Shown here: positions 23,316-33,596 of the stretch, one piece after another
How the letters are laid out: the number at the start of each line of letters is the position of its first letter
Position numbering within the stretch: position 1 is the first letter of the stretch
Assembly: GCF_000499845.2 (NCBI RefSeq)
Contig: NC_023757.2
Coordinates: forward strand, 4,622,118 to 4,686,117
Direction: 5' to 3'
Origin: Phaseolus vulgaris
Taxonomy: Eukaryota; Streptophyta; Magnoliopsida; Fabales; Fabaceae
Length of the DNA: 64,000 nucleotides
Made by a program: the position numbers and the translations under genes
The notes under the pieces: generated by a model
What the model saw: only the letters and a program-made list of their open reading frames with translations
Told to the model about the DNA's origin: nothing
The model's database searches: none

Positions 23316-25469
23316 ATGCGTGATGGGAAGGGAAGGCAAGCTCGCCATTCGCAAAGATACGATGGGATTAGCTCAGGTCAAGAACATAAGGGAAGGGAAG
23401 CTCGCCATTCGCAAAGGCAAGTCGGGGTCCGCGCAGGTCAGAAACACAAGTATGACTTCACCACCTTCTTCTTTTCTAATTTTCCAAATGGGTTTGGAGA
23501 GATGGATATGCACAAGGTCTTCCAAAGATGGGCAAGAGTAAAAAAAGTGTTTATTTCTCGAAAGCTGAACAAGTGGGGCAGGAGATTCGGTTTTGTCCGA
23601 TTTTTTGAGGTGAGACATGTGGGGAAATTAGAGAAGGAGTTGGATCAAATATATATAGGTAACATGAAGCTTCACGTGAACGTACCGAGGTATCGAAGAC
23701 TTGAGTCAGAACCCAGAAGGGAACAGAGAAAGGGCGAAAAGATACCTTTTTTGGAGTCACAAGGAGGACCTAGGAGGTGGGGCCAGGCTGATGGCCCAGT
23801 AGGAAAAGGAAGGGCGATCAGGAAGGAGATCTGGGTGGAAAAAAGAGGGAAGAAATCTTATGCAGAGATAGTCAAAGGAGACAATCAGCAGAAGCGGAAG
23901 GATCCAGCTATTGCAACTCATAAACAGATTCTATCGTGGATGGAGAATAGTGTCATTGGCCAGTTCAGTGAAGATCTAGACTTTGAACAGCTGGAGGATG
24001 AGGTTCTGAAGGGGGGCATGAGCATGATAAATGTACGCTACTTGGGTGATAATCTAGCCATGCTGACGCCAAGAGAAGGGGAGAGTATGGAGAATTTGAT
24101 AAATCTCAATAAGGATTGGTTTGAGAGTGTCTTTGACAGCATCAACCCGTGGTCGGAGAATCACGTAGCGGGTCATAAAATTGTGTGGGTAAGGTGCTAT
24201 GGGATACCCATCTCTCTCTGGAACAAGGATTGCTTCTCCAAAGTAGTAGGTGAAATGGCATCGTTAGTGTCAATTGATAAATCTACTCTCCTATGGGAAA
24301 ACCTCGAGTATGCTAGATTACAAGTCCGGCTACTGATAAATCAGAATGCAAGGTTGGAGAAAAGTATGTGGATCAATGACCATCTTTTCAACATACTTGT
24401 AGAGGAGGAAATACCTTGCGAAAACAGAGGTCCATGTAAATGCAGCTATGAAGGCTTTGCTTCCTCTGATAGCATCTCCTCGTCGGAGACCTATGTAGAG
24501 GAAACTGCGTGCTCTATCAATAGTTGTGAAGAGGAGGTCGGGAGGAGGGACCGAGAGGCACGGTGGTCGAAGGAGGAGGTGAACGGAGGAGGGGTGGGGG
24601 GAGAAGGAGAGAGAAAAGCAGAAACGACAAATTGTTTGGTATTGGAGGAAGATATGCTGCAGGGGGTACAATGTCAGAGTAAAAGTAATAAAGGTTTCAC
24701 ATATGAGGTAAGGGGGGCCCAGAGGTTGTTAGGCGAGGCTGCGGACCTGAAGTCTTTTAATCAAAAGGTTGTATCTTCCCAATACAGCCCTCTCAAACAG
24801 GATGACATGGCCAAGTTAGTGGTCGACGTGGAGTATGGTTATGCTATGACTGAATCCTTCATGGGTTTGGGCCAAGTGGGTGCAAGGGTGGGCCAGAATG
24901 GTCAAGGGCAGATTAAAATTTTAGCCCAAGAGGAAGAAGGAACTAGTGAGCGCATACATGCGGGATGTGGGTCAACATGTGAGGAGATAAATTCTAGTAC
25001 AAACCAGCTCAACCCAAAGGCGGTGCAGGAATTAGAGCAAAGTCACGAAGAAGGAAATATGTTGAAAGGTCTACAAGATGGTGGTGGACCAGGGGATAGT
25101 GAGTGTCAGTCCCCACCACGTAGAAGTAGGATGAAAGGTTTGTGGGAAGTGGGGGAACCAAGTACACACCCACGACGATCAGCTAGAATAAGTGCAAGGT
25201 ATAACCAGGTGAGAAATACTCCCTTCCTTAAAGCTGGTACCTTCTCTGCTTCTGTCTCTGACGGGGAGATTGCTAAATGCAATTCTCCGTTTTGGGATCC
25301 ATAAATTAGGATGGAACCAGTAAAGTTGTGGGACTTAGGTAAGCATCTGGGAATTGCTTGTAGAGGGGTTAAGGAAGAGGCTGTTCAGGAAATGCAGTGT
25401 ATGGAATTGAGAGACGAGGAGTTTATGCAGAGGTTCAAGGAGGGTGTAAAAAAAGGTTTTTTATGCTGA
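23316..25469 (+). pseudogene. LINE ORF1 protein: RRM plus DUF4283-like domain, one in-frame stop
   Basis: The open frame from ATG 23316 runs 662 codons to TAA at 25302-25304. N-terminal residues 1-45 are a two-fold repeat of an R/Q/G-rich unit. Residues about 46-130 form an RRM (TFFFSNFP as RNP2-like, RRFGFVRFF as RNP1). Residues about 205-375 (LSWMENSVIGQF through VRCYGIPISLWN to ARLQVRLLI) match the DUF4283/zinc-knuckle-type region of plant LINE ORF1. The remainder is acidic and low in complexity. After the stop the same frame stays open with MEPVKLWDLGKHLGIACRGV and ends at TGA 25467-25469. This tail resembles ORF1 C-termini I know from other legume LINEs, so the TAA is probably a nonsense mutation. 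The protein would bind the LINE RNA in an RNP. Confidence 0.85.
23325..23449 (+). repeat. Two-fold repeat at the start of ORF1
   Basis: GGGAAGGGAAG..CTCGCCATTCGCAAAG is present twice (starting 23325 and 23390). It gives a repeated QARHSQR / EARHSQR motif upstream of the RRM. The two units differ by a 5-base offset (GGCAA present only in the first). Confidence 0.85.
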
Positions 25470-28400
25470 TAGTTAATCTGAATATAAGAGGTTTGGGGGG
25501 AGGAACGAAGACCAGATATTTGAGACAATTAATTGCTGGGGAGGGAGCAGAATTTGTAACTTTACAAGAAACGAAAACAACAAATTTCACAGAAAGCAGA
25601 TGCTTTGCCCTATAGGGGATAATCGAATTGGATGGGTTCACAATGAAGGTGAAAATGGAGGAAGGAGCTTACTATCCATGTGGCACAAAGAAGCCTTCTG
25701 CTATGAGAGCCATATGATGGGGAAGGGTTTTGTTGTTATTGTTGGCCAACACTTAAGTTCTAAAAGAAGATGTGTTATAGCAAACATCTATTCTGCTTGT
25801 ACATTAAGAGATAAAAAGATACTTTGGGAGGAGCTCACCAATATCAAAGCGGCCTCTCAGGAGTCGGTTTGGTGTTTCTGTGGGGATTTTAATGCTGTAA
25901 GAAGTAGAAGGGAAAGAAAAGGTTCTAGTGGTAGAGGGGACCAATCTGGTAACCACGCAAGCGAGATCAATGGTTTTAATAGGTTCATAGATTCCAATTT
26001 GTTATTGGATCTACCTATAGTTGGCAAGAAATACACGTGGTTTAAATCAAATGGTTCAGCTAAGAGCAGGCTTGATAGAATTCTTGTTTCTGAAGAATGG
26101 ATGAATATTTGGCCAATGTGTAAGCAGTATGTCCAGCATAGGGAAGTTTCAGATCACTGTGCTTTGGTGGTGAAGTCCATGGAGAAGGACTGGGGTCCTA
26201 AACCGCTCTGAACCATTGATGCATGGCATATGGAGGGAGGCTTTAATGGGATGGTGAAGGAAAAGTGGCAGTCTTATTCTATACAGGGGAATGAAATCTT
26301 GAAAATCAAGGAAAAGTTGAAACTGCTTAAGGGGGATCTGAAAATCTGGAATAGGGATGTGTATGGTAATCTGCATACTGCAAAGAGGAACATTCTGAGA
26401 GAAATGGAGGCTCTTGACAATCAGGACTTTGAGGGAGATGCGGTAGGAAGCGTGAGCTTGGTAAGGATGGATCTAACAAGTCGGTTAAGGGATGTAGATA
26501 GAAAGATAGACTCACTGATCTGCCAAAAAGCAAGGTCAAACTGGTTCAAGTATGGGGATTCTTGTACCAAATTCTATCACTCATCTTTGAGATGGAGAAG
26601 GCTTAGAAATGAAGTGAAGGGAGTAGAAGTTGGGGGTCAGTGGTGTGAGGAGCCATGCACGCTCCGAGTTGAAGCGAAGAAACTGTTTGAGAAGAGGTTC
26701 AAGGCTACAAGAGATTTTGGCGTAAGGCTTGATGGTGTACAGTTTAAGGCTCTATCCTCAGAAGAAAACCTGACCCTCATATCTACTTTTAGGGAGGAGG
26801 AAATCAAGGAAGCGGTGTGGCAATGTGATGGGTCAAAGAGCCCTGGTCCTGATGGGTTCAACTTTAAATTTATCAAGGAAAGTTGGGCGTACATAAAAGA
26901 TGAGCTTATTAAAGCCTTGGCCTTCTTTCATGAGTCTGGTACCATACCCAAGGGGTGCAATCCATCCTTCATAGCCCTGGTTCCAAAAGTTAAGGAACCC
27001 TCTAAGCTAGAGGAGTATAGACCTATCTCTCTAGTGGGGGCCATTTATAAAATTATATCGAAGGTGTTGGCTGGCAGAATAAAGAAAGTGTTAAACTCAG
27101 TCATCGATGAAAGGCAGTCTGCGTTCCTAAAAGGTAGAGGGATGTTAGATAGTGTGGTCATGGCTAATGAAGTGGTGGAGGACCTTAGAAGGAGCGGGAG
27201 GAGAGGTTTATGCTTGAAGGTTGACTTTGAAAAGGCCTATGACTCGGTGAGATGGGAGTTTCTATACGACATGCTACATAAATTGGGGTTTCATAATAAG
27301 TGGATTATGTGGATGCGAGGGTGTCTGGAATCGGCCACAATCTCAGTGCTAGTTAAGGGAAGTCCGACAGAGGAATTCAAACCAACAAGAGGCTTGAGAC
27401 AAGGTGACCCGCTTGCCCCCTTTCTCTTTTTAGTGGTAGCTGAAGGGCTAGCTGGGTTAGTAAGGCAAGCAAATATGGTTAATATGCTGTCAGGAGTTAA
27501 GTTTGGTAGAGAGAAGATAGAACTAAGTATCCTGCAATTCGCAGATGATACTTTATTCTTATGTGAAGAATCACACAGTAATGTGGTAACCATGAAGGCG
27601 ATCTTAAGGAGCTTTGAGTTAGCCTCAGGCTTAAAAATTAATTTTCATAAGTCCAAGATTGCTGGAGTGAATGTTGAAAGTAAATATCTGGGTGTAGAAG
27701 TGGGAGGAAACCCAAGGAAGACTAAATTCTGGGAGCCCGTACTAACAAAGTTAAAAGCTCGACTCAGTGTGTGGAAAGGAAGATTTCTATCCTTGGCAGG
27801 GAGAATTTGTCTAATTAAATCAGTCATCTCCGCGGTTCCTCTTTTTTACCTCTCCATCTTTAAAGCACCAAACTCCATCTACCAAAGTATAATCAGAATT
27901 CAACGGAGGTTTCTGTGGGGGTGGGGGAAGGAAAAGAGACCGATCTCATGGGTCAGCTGGGAAGACGTATGTAAAACAAAAGAGGAGGGAGGCTTGGGGA
28001 TTAGAGATATCCAGAAGTTCAATTATGCTCTCCTAGCTAAATGGAGATGGCGTCTTGTGTCGGAAGAAAAAGGGATGTGGAAGGACCTCTTAATCTCAAA
28101 ATATGGGCAGGATCAGGATAACCAACAAACTCCAGTGAAACTGCAAACATGGTGGTGGAAAGACTTGCAGAAAGTATGTAAAGAAGGAGAAGGAGCAGGT
28201 TGGTTTCAGCAGCAGCTTAGATGGAGACTAGGAGGGGGCGAAAAAGTGAAATTTTGGGAGGATGAGTGGATTGGAAGCAGTAGTCTTAAATCTTTGTATC
28301 CCAGGTTGTTCTCACTATCGTTAAATCAAGGTCAAAGGGTGAATGAGATTGGGGAGTGGGAAGATTCAGCTTGGCAGTGGAAAATAAGGTGGAGGAGGGC

Positions 28401-29032
28401 CAGATTTGAGTGGGAAGTTCCTTTGGAAGCTGATCTTACTCACCAAATGTCCCAGGTAAGCTTGTCTAGGGAAAGGAAAGACGTTCAGATGTGGGGGAGG
28501 TGAAGATACAGGAGTCTTCTCTGTCAATTCAGCGTATAGGTACCTAACCAAGCAGATCAGGAATTCTCAGCAAGAGGTCTTTATATCTCTTTGGAAGACC
28601 AAAGCACTACCCAATGTCATAACCACAGCTTGGAGGGCCCTCCTAGGTAGACTTCCAACAAGAGTGAACCTGAGGAGGAGGAGGGTGTTGCTAAGCTCGA
28701 CTTTATGTGTATTCTGTCATACTAAGGAGGAAACCTGCCAGCATATCTTCTTTGAATGCGAATTTGCCCAAAAGGTGTGGACCCTGTGCTTTAAATGGAT
28801 AGGCGTACAGTTTGTACAACACAATGACCTGTTGTTTCACTTTGAGAATTTCTCTCTGTCACAGTTGAACTGTAAACAAAATCTTCTGTGGAAAGGAGTA
28901 TGGGCAACTATTGTGAGGTGTATTTGGGAACATAGAAATTCCAATGTGTTCAAACAAGGAGTTGTAGATGTGGAAGAGATATTCCAGATGGCTCAACTCA
29001 AGATGTGGCAATGGTTAAAACACAGGAGTTAA
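25463..29032 (+). pseudogene. LINE ORF2: endonuclease, reverse transcriptase, zf-RVT (broken)
   Basis: Likely start is ATG 25463 (MLIVNLNIRGLGGG), overlapping the end of ORF1. The APE-type endonuclease follows: LQETK, then a frameshift near 25605, then WCFCGDFNAVR, KKYTWFKSNG.AKSRLDR and SDHCAL. TGA at 26209-26211 interrupts it. The reverse transcriptase occupies about 26230-28500 with SPGPDGFN, LKVDFEKAYDSV, GLRQGDPLAPFLF and FADD (27538-27549), so catalytic aspartates are kept. About 20 residues are missing between KSKIAGVNVES and KYLGVEVGGN compared with the second LINE here. A frameshift near 28500 precedes the C-terminal reverse-transcriptase zinc-binding region (LWKTKALPN, CVFCHTKEETCQHIFFEC) ending at 29032. 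It would nick target DNA and copy LINE RNA if intact. Confidence 0.92.
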
Positions 29033-29214
29033 TCCTTTAATTATTCCTTTTAAGACTGGATTCTAAATCCACTGATCTGCTGCAGAAGCTTTAAGTAACA
29101 AGATGGTGGTGGGAGAGTAATTGCGAAATCAGAGCTGGAAGGATGTATTATCTATATGAGGGTGAGGTTAATGCTGAAGTACTCCTAAAGGGTGAAAGGT
29201 GTGGTTTGTATGAG

Positions 29215-29735
29215 GCAAATTCCGCCATGATCGCCGAAGTTATGCAAGGTCGATGAACCGACGATCTCCACGCGGGCGTAGTCGGTGGTCGTCGAAGGTC
29301 TGCAAGGGTCAACATGAAACGGCGATCTCCATGTGTGCGGAGTCGGTGGTCGTCGAAAAAGGCGATCTCCATGCGTGCGTAGTCGGTGGTCGCCGAAGGT
29401 ATGCAAAGGCCAACATGATCGCCGGTTAATGAAGCGGCGTTCTGTCAACATGATCGCCGATCGAAGAAGCGGCGTTCTCCATATGTGTGTAGTCGGAGGG
29501 TGCAGAAGTTTTACAAGGACAACATGATCGCCGGTCGATCAACCGGCGATCTCCATCAACATGATCGTCGGTCGATCAACGGGCGATCTCCATGTGCGTG
29601 GTCGGTGGTCGCCGGAGGTATGCAAAGATCAACATGATCGCCGGTTGATGAAGCGGCGATCTCCTTAGGTCAACATGACCGCCGATCGATGAAGTGGCGT
29701 CCACTATATGTGTAATCGGTGGTCGCCGGTGTTGG
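29215..29735 (+). repeat. GC-rich minisatellite with repeated stem-loops in the LINE 3' region
   Basis: Irregular tandem units of about 45-90 bp combine AACATGATCGCCGGT, GATGAAGCGGCGATCTCCAT, GTGCGTAGTCGGTGGTCGCC and GAAGGTATGCAAAGGTC. At least seven units are recognisable. Several units contain near-palindromes built from GATCGCCGG and CCGGCGATC. Confidence 0.85.
29526..29551 (+). repeat. Perfect 10-bp hairpin in the minisatellite
   Basis: GATCGCCGGT and ACCGGCGATC pair around the loop CGATCA. Related imperfect hairpins occur at about 29563-29588 and 29635-29660. Confidence 0.85.
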
Positions 29736-30304
29736 TTATTTTTTGCTGCTGAGGTGCCAAAGCTGGGTTCAGTAATTGTTGGTTTGAACCTTGGTTCTAT
29801 CGTGAAAAGTGAGCTTGTACGTGGACCTGATTTCAATTCTTGTGTGCTACTTAAAGCTGTGAAATCTTAAGAGGTAAGTGCCGAAGCAGGGAAGTCTTGA
29901 AGGAGTGAATTGGAAAGGACAGAATTGTATTGAAGTTTGGAGCTGTACCAAACTTGATACCAGCAGTGCAGCAGCTGGTCCTTGATGGTTTGAAGGTGGT
30001 GGTTTGGTGTGATGTCCGGGGTAGGATGAGACTATCTCATGAAATACGGGATGGTTCAAGGTGCCAAGGTATGAGAAGAGTCGACCCCATATGGTGGTTG
30101 TGGAGAAGTGGGATTGTATTCCATGTTGCTGTGGTGAGAAAGTGGGCATATGTTTCTGCTCTTTAATACGTGTTGTGTCCCCCTTTTTTTTTCACATAGA
30201 AGCTTATGCTTGGGTAGTTGTTTTATAGGGTCTTATGTGTTTTTTCTCTACCATGCTTTTCTAAAGTTTTTGTAGACTAGATTGTGCTGGTTTGTATAAG
30301 GGTT

Positions 30305-30325
30305 GGGATACCCCTGAAGTATCCC
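30305..30325 (+). promoter_or_regulatory. Conserved LINE 3' terminal stem-loop
   Basis: GGGATAC and GTATCCC form a 7-bp stem with loop CCCTGAA, located 27 bases before the poly-A tail. Plant LINE 3' hairpins of this kind are thought to be recognised by the element's own reverse transcriptase. The second LINE carries a decayed version (near 32735-32760 on the minus strand). Confidence 0.7.
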
Positions 30326-30360
30326 CTTTAATTTATTTAATTCTTTGCTGATAAAAAAAA

Positions 30361-31321
30361 AACACTATCATAAACATGAGGTTGAATAAATTGACAGTTG
30401 CGATTATAATTTTAAAGTAAAAAAATATCTTGTTTACTAAAGTTTCTTACAGAAGTTTTGATAACCATGGTCCTTTAGCTTTATATCTTTTATGATCGAA
30501 ATAAAAGAATATATTTTAGTATTTTTTTTAAGTATAATTTAGTTTCGCAATAAAATTTTTATATTATTTTAATTCTCCAAATAGTCAAATGTTTTATGGA
30601 TGAATACAAAACAATTTAAACATTGTATGGAAGACTAAAAGTTTTGTATTTCAAATTATAAAATAATATTGACGAAACACAATTCTTGTCCTAGATAATC
30701 ACGAAACGATGTAATAGATTGACCTAAACCATTGATAATTTGATCTTTTACATCTAATTCAATGTTGGTCAATCTCTCCTGATTGTTGCATTTAGAGATG
30801 ACAATGTGGGCTGGCTCGTCCCGCATAGGTCCAACTGCGTTTGGCCCGCAAAATACGGGTCAGTAGGTCTGCCCCACATAGTGAACGCAGACTGATTTCT
30901 CTGCCCATCCCACATAAGGCTTAGCTCGCGAGTCTGCGATCCAACCTGCGTACAACTTTTTTTTTAATGAAATTCAATAAAAATGTTTGATACTGAGAAA
31001 TTGAATATAAAAGAATTCAATCAAAATATTTGTTACATTTTGCATTGCTATTGAGAAATTATTAATAAAATTCAATAATTATAAAAAATGGATATAAATT
31101 GATTATAATTGAATAAAAAATTGAACATATAACATCAATATTATTTTCTTCCATTTCAAACCTACTCCAACATTAATAATTCAATTAAGATAAAGACATC
31201 AATATTCTTCCATTTAAAAACATATCCAAACATCAATATTCTTCCATTTGAATATTGATTGGATGCATGTTAATACATTCCTCATCAATTCCAATCCAAT
31301 TTGCAATTTTTGCAAATTAAG
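30361..31321. repeat. RU repeat, copy 2, part right of the LINE
   Basis: Begins with the second target duplication (30361-30374) and continues the RU order: AAATATCTTGTTTACTAAAG, CAAATGTTTTATGGATGAAT, then CTTGTCCTAGATAATCACGA. The GC-rich patch at 30790-30955 (GGGATGACAATG-like start, TTTGGCCCGCAAAATACGGG) is present in every complete RU and resembles widespread plant non-autonomous DNA-transposon sequence. It ends in short AACATCAATATTCTTCCATT repeats. Confidence 0.8.
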
Positions 31322-32698
31322 AATCTGTCGAAAAAATATAAAATAAACATATAATTAAAATTAATGGTTCAATCAATGTGGTCATCGTAATAAATAAATA
31401 TTAATCATACAAAATAAAATATAATTCCATTCCCACAGTAAACCGGGAGAAAGAAATGTCATCCATTCCAATTCAATTTGCAAGTTAAGATTGTGTCGGA
31501 AAATATAGAATAAAACATATAATTAAAATTAATGGTTCAACCAATATGGTCATCGTACAAAATAAATGGTAATAATAGAAAATAAAATATGATTCTACTC
31601 CCACAATAAACAGGTTCAACTAGTTCAGTCCAATTTGAAGAAATATTATTGACTTGTTTTTCTTTATATATTTTAAATGTATTTAAACATAGAATTTGAC
31701 ATAAGTACACAACTTTGTTTTTTATTTTTACGATGAGCATAAAAATGATATAAATATATTAATTATACTAACTATATGTATTTACTAATGGATATCAAAT
31801 AATAATTTGAAAGTTTAGTGTGCACTTAGAACAATTATGAAATGAGAGTGTTATGAGAAGTTTATGATTTTCTTTAAATTCTTGTTATGAAGAGTTCACA
31901 TTTTCATGTGTTTGAACATTATGATTGGTTTATTCTTAAGCTCTTGGTTACTAGTATTAATATGTTCTTGAAGTAGAGGAGTTTACCTTTATTAACCGTT
32001 AATAAAATGGGATACTACCAACTGACAATAATTTATAACTTTTGAAAAGAAACAGTAAAAAATATCACTAACTTATTTAAACAAAAATACATAAGTAACA
32101 TTATCATAAACACCACCTAGGTTTAATAGATTGTCAGTCGCAAATAAATTTAAAGTAAAAAAATATCTTATTTACTAAAGTTTCTTACCCTTTTGCTTCA
32201 TGCCATTATTTAAATATATTCTTTTAGGATAAAATGTATTTTAGTTTTTTTAAGTATAATTTAATTTTGCAATAAAAGTTATATTATTTTAATCTTCCAC
32301 ATAGTCAAATGTTTTATGGATGAATGAAAAACAATTTAATTATGGTATGGAAGACTAAAAGTTTTGTATTTAAAAAAAAATGTTAAAACAAAAACATATT
32401 TGAGCCTATTTTAGAAAATAAAACATTGCTTTAAAAATGTTATATAGAGTAACGAAAGAAGCATTTTACCCTATTTTTTCACCAGAACATAGAAACATGA
32501 CATCTAAGTGTGTGTTTTTGTTGAGCATTGATACTTATTTATGTATGTTTTTTTTTATATAATTGTTAGAAGTTAAATTTAATTTAAAAAAATTTATGTA
32601 AATTTTTTTATTTAAATTCGTATCTACTTAAAATAAATTATGAACCCAATACATATATTCTAAATTCTTCACTAAAATGATACCATTAACATGTGAAG
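31322..32698. repeat. RU repeat, copy 3, part left of the second LINE
   Basis: Starts ATCTGTCGAAAAAATATAAA and follows the RU order up to the target-site duplication ACATGTGAAG (32689-32698). Resumes at 37774. Without the LINE the unit is about 2.36 kb. Confidence 0.8.
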
Positions 32699-33596
32699 CT
32701 TTTTTTCAGCAAATAATTAATTAAATTAAAAATAAAAGAGACACTTCATTGGTTCCAATCCTTATACAAACTACACTCAACACCATCATGCTTCCAAATC
32801 AAATTGCAGGATTAAACACAAATTGTTCATGACTCAATAGAGATTGCATAAAAAAGGTTTGCTTCCCCTTTCATGAAAGCTGAGCCACCTCGCAAGGCCA
32901 CCTACAAATCTGCAGAATTTGTTGCATCACACCCAGCAAACACCTCATGGTCCCTCAGCTTAAATCTGCTTCACCGTGGTTACAGATTGGACAATTGTTG
33001 TGTTTCCTAATTGTAGCCTCATCTTCCTCTTCATATACATTTCGTATTTCCCTTCCACTACAAAGTCCCTTGCCCCACCAGTAATCAAAGCCATTATCCA
33101 TCTAATCATAGCAGCGTTTTATTTTATTTTATTAGATGCAACTCTCTTGCTTCCTTAACACCTTGTTTTCTTCCTCTATCAGTGTTGGCTGCAAAAGCTT
33201 CTTACGAATACTAGCATTTGCTGCCCAAGAAACAACTCTCCTGACTCCTCCCTTCAAACTTCCGAACATCTTCATCTCAGCACCAAAACTGTCTTTTGTT
33301 CCTCTCACTAACAGCTGCTACAACTTCTCTTTTACCCCTTCCAAATTCTTTCCCTCTACTTTCTCCTCTGATACTTGTTATTCTCTGCTCCTCTCCTTGT
33401 TTACTTGCATCACAAAGCACTACCTTCTACACCTCTCAAGTAATTCAAAGATACAGAACGTACCATAACAGTGAATATGAAAAAATCAAACTAACTTTTT
33501 GGTACAGCCCAGCGTTTCATGCTTTGCATATAGAACATAGAATAGTTACACAGGTTGCAACAGGCTAAACTTACTTTGTTACCATCTTAATGTAGG
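32699..33596 (-). other. LINE 2 3' untranslated region
   Basis: About 0.9 kb between the ORF2 stop and the poly-A end. The last 80 bases (TTTGTATAAGGATTGG to TTATTTGCTGAAAAAAA) align with the 3' end of the first LINE (TTTGTATAAGGGTTGG to TTCTTTGCTGATAAAAA), which supports the orientation and border. It lacks the GC-rich minisatellite. Confidence 0.7.

Larger units (their letters stand above)
23304..30360 (+). mobile_element. L1-type LINE, apparently full length, 7.06 kb
   Basis: Target-site duplications of 14 bp (23290-23303 and 30361-30374) bracket an element with ORF1, ORF2 (endonuclease, reverse transcriptase, zinc-binding C-terminus), a long 3' region and a poly-A tail. The 5' leader is only 12 bases before the first ORF1 codon, so the 5' end could be slightly truncated. 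It inserted into an RU repeat unit. ORF1 has one in-frame stop. ORF2 has two frameshifts, one in-frame stop and an internal deletion, so it is not autonomous, although the damage is light and the insertion is relatively young. Confidence 0.92.
29033..30360 (+). other. LINE 3' untranslated region
   Basis: About 1.33 kb after ORF2, without long frames of recognisable protein. It contains the minisatellite (29215-29735), a unique-looking segment (29736-30170), a terminal stem-loop and the poly-A tail (30353-30362, which overlaps two bases of the target duplication). Confidence 0.8.

Noticed and set aside
24330..24671. Long antisense open frames over LINE ORF1 and ORF2 (for example 24330-24671, 27291-27593, 36150-36440)
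   Set aside because: They are opposite-strand shadows of the LINE coding frames and show no domain of their own.
29148..29836. Several open frames in the LINE 3' region with RRPP/HTWR-type repeats
   Set aside because: They are translations of the GC-rich minisatellite on both strands and follow its repeat units, so they are not proteins.
33136..33568. Serine- and threonine-rich plus-strand open frames as a secreted protein
   Set aside because: They lie in the 3' untranslated region of the second LINE, in antisense orientation, without a domain.
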